Part shown: positions 33,086 through 40,330 of the stretch, piece by piece | Numbering within the stretch: position 1 is the first letter of the stretch | Layout of the letters: each line of letters starts with the position of its first letter | The notes under the pieces: generated by a model | The model's database searches: none | What the model was told of the DNA's origin: nothing | Seen by the model: only the letters and a program-made list of their open reading frames with translations | Made by a program: the position numbers and the translations under genes | NCBI GenBank assembly: GCA_024689485.1 | Contig: JAILDK010000051.1 | Location: forward strand, 1 to 41,664 | DNA length: 41,664 nt | Direction of reading: 5' to 3' | Source: Fibrobacter sp. | Lineage (GTDB): Bacteria > Fibrobacterota > Fibrobacteria > Fibrobacterales > Fibrobacteraceae

Positions 33086-34087
33086 TTATTTTCTTTCGAC
33101 AAAATTGTAAAGTAGGTCCCCCTGTTTCTTACAAAAATGTCGCATTAAAGCTTCGTCCACGCTGGATTTTTGCAGGTCGACAAATACGTTGCGGAGTTTG
33201 ACGAATCGGTCGTCTCCTGCGTCCGATAGGAGCGTTTCCACCATCTTTTGGGAGTACCAGTACAAGCGTTCTACCGTTGCACGGTCAGAGTGCTTGGTAA
33301 AGCTTTCCGTTAAATCTTCGAGGCTCGGCACGGGACCGCTTGGCTGCGGACGCCCGTTGCGCGATCCGTCGATCACCTGCGCAATGCCTTCGTTCAACCA
33401 CAGCGGAACCTTGGCACGGGTCATCTGATGCACAAAGGCGTGGGTCAGCTCATGAAAAAGAATCGGGCGGTAAAGTTCCCGATACTGCATCAGGTTCGCC
33501 GGGAATCGGAGCTTTCCATCGTAAACGGCTCCGACCCAATCGGGATGGTCTCCCACGCCTTGAAAATCCTTGGACTGGTACATCACCACGAGAATGGTGT
33601 TTTCGGGGTAGAACTGGAAAAGATTCGAAAGGGAATCGTAGGCGATTTCAAGAACGCTCAAAGCCTCTTGCACTTCGATTGGGTCCGCGTAACCGTCGAG
33701 TTCCAAACGGAAATGCCCAAAGTCTTTAATGCCAAGTTCATCGCGTTCGCGGATCAAAAGTTTGGACTTTTCGACGAGAAACTCAAAGTCCGCAGACCGG
33801 AACGTGCGAGATTCGATGTAAGAAATGCATTCCTCGTAGCGGCCCTGTTCAAAGAGGATGCCCGCGTAATGCATTTGCAGATTGGTGTCGTTTGGAAGTT
33901 CTTTTAAGAGAAAGTCCAGGTGCGTTTCCGCGCACTTCCAATGCCTCGCTTCGGAGCAAGCGTTGAATTCGTCCACGTAGCGGTTAAAGGTTTCGGCTTC
34001 TTTTTTCTGCTGCAAAAAATGGCGCGTGACGTGGAGTGAAGCGATGAGCAGAACACCGAGAACGATCAAGCCGAGGACTTTTTTCAT
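33086..34087 (-). CDS. Membrane-anchored MA-type (HExxH) metallopeptidase
   Basis: The 333-residue protein has an N-terminal membrane helix (about 4-20), a helical, TPR-like region (about 30-115), and a zinc-peptidase domain with H212-ELTH216 and E233 in LWLNEGIAQ, the gluzincin arrangement of peptidase MA-like proteins. It should act outside the inner membrane on an unknown substrate. It starts nine bases after the UbiA-type gene. Confidence 0.82.
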   Translation of the reverse strand: MKKVLGLIVLGVLLIASLHVTRHFLQQKKEAETFNRYVDEFNACSEARHWKCAETHLDFLLKELPNDTNLQMHYAGILFEQGRYEECISYIESRTFRSADFEFLVEKSKLLIRERDELGIKDFGHFRLELDGYADPIEVQEALSVLEIAYDSLSNLFQFYPENTILVVMYQSKDFQGVGDHPDWVGAVYDGKLRFPANLMQYRELYRPILFHELTHAFVHQMTRAKVPLWLNEGIAQVIDGSRNGRPQPSGPVPSLEDLTESFTKHSDRATVERLYWYSQKMVETLLSDAGDDRFVKLRNVFVDLQKSSVDEALMRHFCKKQGDLLYNFVERK

Positions 34088-34096
34088 GGGAGAACC

Positions 34097-34924
34097 TTAC
34101 ACAAAACCGGTCAGAATCAGAGCGACAAGTCCTGTGATCATCGCGAGCTTGGTCAGCTTTTGCGCGGCGCGGTACTTCTTTTTGTACGTCTTGCGGATTA
34201 GGGCAATACACGTGGGCAGTAGCGGCACAAGTACAAGCAAGAAGGCCGGGTGGAACCAGTTCAAAAGCACGGGCATCGGAATGGAAAAAAGTCCAAAGCC
34301 GATGATGAGGCTTGCAAGCATCTGGGCTTGTTCTTTGCCGGCGATCAGTGGGAACGTGATGATGCCCGCTTTCAAGTCTCCGCTTGCGTCTTCCAAGTCT
34401 TTTAAAATTTCCCGGGCGAGCGTGAACAAAAAGGCGAAGCCCGCGGTGGCGTAAAGCGGCTCAAAGACAGCGTCTGTAAGGAAGGCTGCCCGCAGAATGG
34501 GCGTTGCACAGAGAACGGCGACCGTCACATTTTTCACGAGCGGAATCTGCTTCAAGAACTTGTCGTACAAAAAGAGCAGCAGAAGGATTCCTGCAAAAAA
34601 TCCGAGGTGCACCAGGTGCTGCGTTCCGGGAATCGCCGCAAGGAGAAGGGTCAAAATGATGCAGACAAGGCTTGCCACTTTGGCCGCAAACGGCGAAACC
34701 TTTCCCGAGGGAATCGGGCGTTCTGGCTTGTTCACCTTGTCCGTTTCCACGTCCAACAGGTCGTTGTAAATGTTTCCAAAGGCGATGGCGAATGCAAAGG
34801 CGCATGCGTCAGCGATAAAACTCGAAGGGGTATAGCTCCCTTTCGACAGAAAGTAACCGGCAGAAAGCGTGACGATCGCAATCACGATGTTTCCGACTCG
34901 GGACATTTTAAAAAGCGAAAGCAT
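34097..34924 (-). CDS. UbiA-family prenyltransferase
   Basis: The 275-residue membrane protein has the two aspartate motifs of UbiA enzymes: N54-D55-LLD58-VETD62 and D176-LED179-ASGD183. The layout resembles geranylgeranylglycerol-phosphate geranylgeranyltransferases (DGGGPS-like) annotated in many bacteria, but menaquinone- or heme-type acceptors cannot be excluded. It is divergent from rsgA across a 49-base AT-rich gap; a TATCTTTTG sequence lies shortly before the ATG. Confidence 0.82.
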   Translation of the reverse strand: MLSLFKMSRVGNIVIAIVTLSAGYFLSKGSYTPSSFIADACAFAFAIAFGNIYNDLLDVETDKVNKPERPIPSGKVSPFAAKVASLVCIILTLLLAAIPGTQHLVHLGFFAGILLLLFLYDKFLKQIPLVKNVTVAVLCATPILRAAFLTDAVFEPLYATAGFAFLFTLAREILKDLEDASGDLKAGIITFPLIAGKEQAQMLASLIIGFGLFSIPMPVLLNWFHPAFLLVLVPLLPTCIALIRKTYKKKYRAAQKLTKLAMITGLVALILTGFV

Positions 34925-34973
34925 ATCTCAAAAGATAAAAAAGAGAAGAAGAAAATATTCTAAATTAGGGCTG

Positions 34974-36089
34974 ATGAATCACGAACTCGACAACGATCAG
35001 GAAGAAGAACACTCCGGCCGTACATTCCGCCGCGACGCACGCGCTCGTCGCGTGAACACGATGGAAATGTGGAAACGCGGAACGCTCGACGACCGCCCGA
35101 TCAAGGAACGTTGGAGCCGTGAATTCAAAAAGCCTAAAATCAAAAAGATCAAGGACCCTTCGGAAAAGTTCGACGCGGACGATTCCGTGGAAGGCTTGGT
35201 TTTGGAAGTCCACCGCAGAACCTGCGTCGTGAGACTGCCGAACGGCGACAGCGTAAACGCGACTTACCGCGCCGCGGTCGTTTACGAATTAAAGGAATTT
35301 CCGGTCGTCGGCGATCAGGTGATCATTGCCCGTGCGAAAAATGCGGAAGAGGACGCTCCTTATTCGCTGCTCCGCGTGCTGCCGAGAAAGTCGGCGCTGG
35401 TGCGCCCCGGTCCCAAGGACAAGTCCCGCAGGGAACTCGTTCTCGCGGCAAACGTCGACCAGGTGGTGGTCGTTTCGAGCGTGGCCGAGCCTCCGTTCAA
35501 CTACGGCTTTGCGGACCGTTTTTTGCTTGCGGCGAACCTTTGCAATTTGCCGCTCGTGATGGTTCTGAACAAGACGGATCTTGTGGAAGAAATTCCGCAG
35601 GACGTGAAGGATTTTATTTCGATTGTCGACAAGTTCATTTGCGTGAGCTGCAAATCGGGTAAAGGCTTGGATGAATTGCGCGAAGTTTTAAAAGACAAAA
35701 ATTCCGTGCTTTCGGGAAAGAGCGGTGTCGGCAAATCTAGCCTGGTGAACGCTCTTGTGCCCGAGGCTCAGCTGAACGTGGGCGAAGTCCGCGAACTCGA
35801 CGGCAAGGGTCGTCACACGACGACGTCTTCGAGCCTGTTCGATCTTCCTTTTGGCGGTCGCATTATCGATACGCCGGGGATCCGTGAACTGGGAGTCGTG
35901 GAAATGGACGGTCATGATTTGGCGCGTTCGTTCCCGGGATTTTTCCCGGGTGAATTCTTTACCTGCAAGTACAACGACTGCATGCATATTAATGAACCGG
36001 GCTGCGATGTGCTTGCCCGTGTGGAATCGGGCGAAATTCCCAAGGCCCGCTATGCGAGCTACTTGCGCATTCTGAATTCCGAAGAATAA
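34974..36089 (+). CDS. rsgA: Ribosome small subunit GTPase RsgA
   Basis: The 371-residue protein has the circularly permuted GTPase order: G4 NKTD (199-202), then G1 GKSGVGKSS (248-256), then G3 DTPG (299-302), and a zinc finger C331, C336, H338, C344. An OB fold (about 70-140) precedes it. RsgA checks late 30S maturation. A charged N-terminal extension of about 68 residues is longer than usual. ATG 34974 has only a weak AGGG upstream; M30 is a possible alternative. Confidence 0.92.
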   Translation: MNHELDNDQEEEHSGRTFRRDARARRVNTMEMWKRGTLDDRPIKERWSREFKKPKIKKIKDPSEKFDADDSVEGLVLEVHRRTCVVRLPNGDSVNATYRAAVVYELKEFPVVGDQVIIARAKNAEEDAPYSLLRVLPRKSALVRPGPKDKSRRELVLAANVDQVVVVSSVAEPPFNYGFADRFLLAANLCNLPLVMVLNKTDLVEEIPQDVKDFISIVDKFICVSCKSGKGLDELREVLKDKNSVLSGKSGVGKSSLVNALVPEAQLNVGEVRELDGKGRHTTTSSSLFDLPFGGRIIDTPGIRELGVVEMDGHDLARSFPGFFPGEFFTCKYNDCMHINEPGCDVLARVESGEIPKARYASYLRILNSEE

Positions 36090-36110
36090 TTTTTTTGCAT
36101 TTTCAAAAAC

Positions 36111-36143
36111 AAAAAAGGCCCGCATTTCTGCGAGCCTTTTTTT
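36111..36143. terminator. Bidirectional intrinsic terminator
   Basis: A GGC-C-CGC/GCG-A-GCC stem (36117-36123 with 36130-36136, one mismatch) with a six-base loop is flanked by A's and seven T's. It separates convergent rsgA and gltA. Confidence 0.85.
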
Positions 36144-36155
36144 GAATCTTAAAAA

Positions 36156-37448
36156 TTAACCGCGGTTGTCGATCGGGAGCCACGGACGTTCGGCGTAGCC
36201 CGTGTAAATCTGACGCGGACGGTTGATCTTCGACAGAGGATCGTCGTGCATTTCCTTCCAGTGAGCGATCCAGCCCGGGAGACGTCCAATGGCGAACATC
36301 ACGGTGAGCATGTTCGTCGGAATTCCCATGGCGTGGTAAAGGATGCCCGAGTAGAAGTCCACGTTCGGGTAGAGCTTACGTTCAATGAAGTATTCGTCCT
36401 TGAGGGCGGCTTCTTCGAGTTCGCTTGCAATGTCGAGCAGAGGGTCGGCAATGTGTTCGCGGTCGAAGATCGTGTGGACAAGGCCCTTGAGAACCTTGGC
36501 ACGCGGGTCGTAGTTCTTGTAGACGCGGTGACCGAAGCCGTAGAGCTTGAACGGGTCCTTCTTGTCCTTTGCCTTTTCGATGACCTGCTTGACCGTGAGA
36601 CCGCTCTGGTGAATCTTCATCAAAGTTTCGAGAGCTGCCTGGTTTGCACCGCCGTGGAGCGGGCCCCACAAGGCGCAAATGCCTGCGCAGATACTTGCGT
36701 AAAGGCTTGCCTGCGAGCTGCCGACCATGCGGACGGTAGACGTCGAGCAGTTCTGTTCGTGGTCCGCGTGGACAATCAAAAGAACGTTCAGAGCGTGGAC
36801 AAAAAGCGGGTCCACGTTGTACGGCTTTGCCTTGCTCGAGAACATCATGTTGAGGAAGTTCGAGCAGTAGCTCTTTTCCGCATCCGGATAGACGAACGGT
36901 TCGCCGATGCTTGCCTTGTAAGAGAACGCGGCAATCGTGCGCACCTTGGAAATCAAGCTTGCAACGGTCAGGTTGAACGCGTCCTGCTTGCTTTCGTCGT
37001 CATAGAAGCGCGGGGTAAAGAGGCCGAGCGCATTCACGACTGCGCCGAGAATACCCATCGGGTGAGCCGATGGCGGCATTTCACGGAAGAAGTTCAACAG
37101 GTTTTCGTGGATCAGGGCGTTTTCCGTCAAAAGACGGCGGAACGAACCGAGCTGTTCACGGGTCGGAAGATTTCCGTAAATGAGAAGCCATGCCGTTTCC
37201 GGGAAGGTGGTGTAGGCGGCGAGGTCTTCGATATTGTAACCGCGATAGCGAAGAATGCCTTTTTCACCATCCACAAAGGTGATCTGGCTCTTCGTACTAC
37301 CCGTGTTCGTGTAGCCGTAGTCCAGCGTGACAAGACCCGAGTCCTTGCGGAGCTTGGAAATGTCAATCGCCTTTTCGTTTTCCGTTCCAGTTACGAGCGG
37401 AAGGTTGTAATCCTTACCGTCGTAGTTCAAGGTAGCGAAATCGGGCAT
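36156..37448 (-). CDS. gltA: Citrate synthase
   Basis: The 430-residue enzyme condenses acetyl-CoA and oxaloacetate. Catalytic residues are H265 (WGPLHGG), H307 (GFGHRVYKNYDPR) and D364 (YPNVDFYSG), with the H230 region HADHEQN conserved. Length and sequence fit the type II (hexameric, E. coli-like) class. It starts 11 bases after the aminotransferase stop, so the two are likely co-transcribed, which fits supply of 2-oxoglutarate for transamination. Confidence 0.96.
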   Translation of the reverse strand: MPDFATLNYDGKDYNLPLVTGTENEKAIDISKLRKDSGLVTLDYGYTNTGSTKSQITFVDGEKGILRYRGYNIEDLAAYTTFPETAWLLIYGNLPTREQLGSFRRLLTENALIHENLLNFFREMPPSAHPMGILGAVVNALGLFTPRFYDDESKQDAFNLTVASLISKVRTIAAFSYKASIGEPFVYPDAEKSYCSNFLNMMFSSKAKPYNVDPLFVHALNVLLIVHADHEQNCSTSTVRMVGSSQASLYASICAGICALWGPLHGGANQAALETLMKIHQSGLTVKQVIEKAKDKKDPFKLYGFGHRVYKNYDPRAKVLKGLVHTIFDREHIADPLLDIASELEEAALKDEYFIERKLYPNVDFYSGILYHAMGIPTNMLTVMFAIGRLPGWIAHWKEMHDDPLSKINRPRQIYTGYAERPWLPIDNRG

Positions 37449-37459
37449 GATGCCTCCTA

Positions 37460-38758
37460 TTACTTGGATTTGAGAGCTAGAATCGCGTGGTACACATTGT
37501 CAAAGAGCTGCGGGAGCTTTGCCGTCGGCACAGCCGAGAAGGCGAGGCGGAGCAGACCCTTGAGCATAATGGTACCCGTGCTGTAGTTCTGAAGAAGTTC
37601 AACGCGAGCGGCTTCGGCGTCGACACCCTTCGGCTTGACGCACATAAAGTAACCGCTGTTGAACGGCATAGGTTCAAATGCTTCGGAGTATTCCGGGTGG
37701 GAAGCGAGCGTTTCCTTGATGATGTCGTAACGCTTCTTCAACACGGCGTACTTTTCTTCCTTTTCCTTCACGTATTCCGGGCTGTTGTAAGCGGCGAGGA
37801 GAATGCGCTGGGAAATGTTCGGAGCGTTGGAAATGTTACCGCGGACAGCGCCAGCAGCCTTGCTTTCGAGAGCCTTGAGCTGTTCCGGAGTGGCACCCTT
37901 GAAACCGAAGGTCATGAAGCCCACGCGGAAGCCCCAAACGTAGTCTTCCTTCGTCGGACCGTCGAGCTTCACAGCGAGGACGTCCTTGTGAGCGTCGAGG
38001 AGCTTTGTGAAGAGGGATTCGCGGGTCACGCCGTCTTCGTATACAAGTCCAAAGTAGGCGTCATCGAGGAGGGCGACGACCTTGTTGCCCTTTTCGGCTG
38101 CGCGGACGAGGACTTCCGTGATCTTCTTGGCTTCTTCTTCGGTAGCGGTGTAGCCGGTCGGGTTGTTCGGGAAGTTCAAGAGCAGAACTTTCTTACCGAT
38201 GCCGTCCTTGTTCAAAGCTTCTTCGAGAGCTTCGACGTCAAAACCGCCGTTCTTGAAGGTGTTGTAGGTCTGAATCTTGGCGCCGTAGGCGTTTTCGAAA
38301 ACGAGTTCGTAGTTGTCCCAGTACAGGTCCGGAATGATGACCTTGTCGTTCGGATCGAGGAACAGGTAGCCGGCCATGGAAATGGCGTGCGTCAAAGCGG
38401 CGGTAACGACCGGGCGGGAGAAGGACTTGCCTTCGAGGCTCGGGTTCTTGCGAATGACTTGTGCCTTCCAAGCGTCACGGAGGTCCGGGTTACCGTAGCT
38501 CGGTGCGTAGAGGAAGGACTGCTTCGGCATGTTCAAGGACTTCATCACGCTCGGAAGAACGAGCGGGGTGCCGTCATCTTCGAGAGCGGTACCGATGGTC
38601 GCATTGATTTCTTTACCCTTTGCTTCGCCACCCTGGCCGAGAATACCTTTGCTCGGGAAGAAAATGGCCTTTCCCTTTTCGGAAAGCATTTGGAGGATGG
38701 AGGATCCGTTAGCGGAGAGATCGCTGTTGAGCGCTTCAGCAAGAGGATTAAGATTCAT
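37460..38758 (-). CDS. PLP-dependent class I aminotransferase
   Basis: The 432-residue fold-type I aminotransferase has NFPNNPTGY (195-203), DDAYFGLVY near 232 and the PLP lysine K270 in GPTKEDYVWGFRVG, with R278 for the substrate carboxylate. It resembles aspartate/aromatic-type enzymes; the amino donor cannot be told by eye. A TATCTTTG box lies 31 bases before the ATG. It leads the unit with gltA. Confidence 0.88.
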   Translation of the reverse strand: MNLNPLAEALNSDLSANGSSILQMLSEKGKAIFFPSKGILGQGGEAKGKEINATIGTALEDDGTPLVLPSVMKSLNMPKQSFLYAPSYGNPDLRDAWKAQVIRKNPSLEGKSFSRPVVTAALTHAISMAGYLFLDPNDKVIIPDLYWDNYELVFENAYGAKIQTYNTFKNGGFDVEALEEALNKDGIGKKVLLLNFPNNPTGYTATEEEAKKITEVLVRAAEKGNKVVALLDDAYFGLVYEDGVTRESLFTKLLDAHKDVLAVKLDGPTKEDYVWGFRVGFMTFGFKGATPEQLKALESKAAGAVRGNISNAPNISQRILLAAYNSPEYVKEKEEKYAVLKKRYDIIKETLASHPEYSEAFEPMPFNSGYFMCVKPKGVDAEAARVELLQNYSTGTIMLKGLLRLAFSAVPTAKLPQLFDNVYHAILALKSK

Positions 38759-38789
38759 AGTGCGTGTCCTTGAAGAATTTTCCAGCGGG

Positions 38790-38797
38790 CAAAGATA
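38790..38797 (-). promoter_or_regulatory. TATCTTTG promoter-like box before aminotransferase gene
   Basis: On the minus strand TATCTTTG fits TAnnTTTG and ends 31 bases before the ATG at 38758. It abuts the T run of the gmk terminator, so one unit ends where the next begins. Confidence 0.42.
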
Positions 38798-38830
38798 AAA
38801 AAATCCCTTCGCACTAGCAAAGGGATTTTA
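38797..38830 (-). terminator. Intrinsic terminator of gmk
   Basis: A 7-bp stem (38803-38809 with 38820-38826) and ten-base loop are followed on the minus strand by a long T run. It ends the NPCBM-GT2-gmk unit. Confidence 0.82.
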
Positions 38831-38849
38831 CTTGAAAATTCGTTGCAAA

Positions 38850-39407
38850 CTACTCGGAAAGAATCTTTCGCAACATATTTGCGGCGTCTTCGAGATTGTC
38901 ATTGACGATTTTGTATTCATACTTGCCGTTCTGCTCGGCAAATTCGATTTCCTTGCGGGCGTTGTGCAGGCGCAGATTGATGACTTCGTCCGAGTCCGTG
39001 TTGCGGTTGCGCAGGCGCTGTTCAAGGATTTCGAGCGACGGCGGAAGAATCAAAATGCCGATCGCTTCCGGGTAAACCTTGTCAAAATTGACCTTGCCAA
39101 AGACGTCCAGGTCAAAAAGAACGCGCTTGCCTTCGGAGAGCATCTTTTCGACAAAGCTCTTCGGGGTGCCGTAGAAGTTGCCGTGGACTTCGTTCCATTC
39201 CACGAGTTCGTTGTTCGCAATCATGCGCTTGAATTCGTCGCGGCTCTTAAAGAAGTAGTGAACGCCGTCCACTTCGCCTTCACGCGGAGCGCGGGTCGTT
39301 GCGGAAATGGAATAGACCATGTCCGGAAATTCCTTGATCACCAGGTCCTTCAAGGTCGTCTTGCCCGCTCCGGAGGGAGCGCTCATCACAAACAAACTGT
39401 GTTTCAT
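38850..39407 (-). CDS. gmk: Guanylate kinase
   Basis: The 185-residue enzyme phosphorylates GMP to GDP. The P-loop is SAPSGAGKTT (9-18), followed by the GMP-binding SATTRAPREGEVDGVHYFF region. Length is slightly under E. coli Gmk (207). Its ATG overlaps the stop of the glycosyltransferase gene (ATGA) with GAGGA upstream, so translation is probably coupled. Confidence 0.95.
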   Translation of the reverse strand: MKHSLFVMSAPSGAGKTTLKDLVIKEFPDMVYSISATTRAPREGEVDGVHYFFKSRDEFKRMIANNELVEWNEVHGNFYGTPKSFVEKMLSEGKRVLFDLDVFGKVNFDKVYPEAIGILILPPSLEILEQRLRNRNTDSDEVINLRLHNARKEIEFAEQNGKYEYKIVNDNLEDAANMLRKILSE

Positions 39408-40330
39408 TTCTTTTCCTCGGATTTTTTATCCTCAATGTACAACGGACGCTGCTTTACTTCTTCGTAAATGCGCCCAATATATTCGCCGACAATGCCGATG
39501 GACATCAGCTGAATGCCGCCGAAGAAAACGATCACGGTCATGAGAGATGCCCAGCCCGGAACCGTTGTCGCCGGACTCAAGAACTTTTCGAGAATGCTCC
39601 AGACGAACACGCCAAAGGCGATGATCGTCGCAAAGAAACCCATTAAAAAGCTGACCTTCAAAGGCGTCGTGCTAAAGCCTGTGATACCGTCCATCGCGAG
39701 GCGGAGCATTTTGCGAAGCGGATACTTGGACGTTCCCGCCGTGCGTTCGGCGCGGTCGTAAAGGATTCCGATCTTCTTAAATCCCACCCAGCAGACAAGA
39801 CCGCGCAAAAAACGGTTGCGTTCGGGCAGGGCATTCAACTGATCCACGACAACGCGGTCCATGAGACGGAAGTCTCCCGTATCCTGCGGAATGTCGATGC
39901 TTGTAAGCGAATGCAAAAGCTTGTAAAAAAGGTGTGCTGTTACCTTCTTAAAAACGGTTTCGCCTTGGCGCTTGCGGCGCTGGGCATAGACCACCTGGTA
40001 ACCTTCGCGCCACTTCACAAGCATATCCTTGATTAACGACGGCGGATCCTGCAAATCTCCGTCAATAATCACGACGGCGTCGCCCTGGGCGTGCTTTAAG
40101 CCTGCGCTGAAAGCGGCCTGGTGACCGAAGTTGCGGCTAAAATTCACAAGCTTATTCTGCGGAGTCTGCTCCAAGAGCTTTTCCAAAATTTCACGGGTGC
40201 GGTCCTTAGAACCGTCGTTCACAAAGATCAGTTCATGCTCAATGTCTTTGAGTTCCTCTTCGAGAACCGAAAAGGTCTTGGCGACGATTTCTTCTTCGTT
40301 GAACAGGGGAACGATGACGGATAAAAGCAT
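39404..40330 (-). CDS. GtrB/DPM1-like family 2 glycosyltransferase
   Basis: The 308-residue protein has a GT-A domain (SVIVPLFNEEE, VNDGSKDRT, DGDLQDPP) and two C-terminal membrane helices (about 228-250 and 262-285), the layout of GtrB/ArnC/DPM1-type enzymes. These load a sugar onto undecaprenyl phosphate for later transfer outside the membrane. The gene upstream encodes what looks like the end of a lipid-linked sugar glycosyltransferase (GT-C), a natural partner. Its ATG shares one base with that gene's stop (TAATG). Confidence 0.88.
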   Translation of the reverse strand: MLLSVIVPLFNEEEIVAKTFSVLEEELKDIEHELIFVNDGSKDRTREILEKLLEQTPQNKLVNFSRNFGHQAAFSAGLKHAQGDAVVIIDGDLQDPPSLIKDMLVKWREGYQVVYAQRRKRQGETVFKKVTAHLFYKLLHSLTSIDIPQDTGDFRLMDRVVVDQLNALPERNRFLRGLVCWVGFKKIGILYDRAERTAGTSKYPLRKMLRLAMDGITGFSTTPLKVSFLMGFFATIIAFGVFVWSILEKFLSPATTVPGWASLMTVIVFFGGIQLMSIGIVGEYIGRIYEEVKQRPLYIEDKKSEEKK

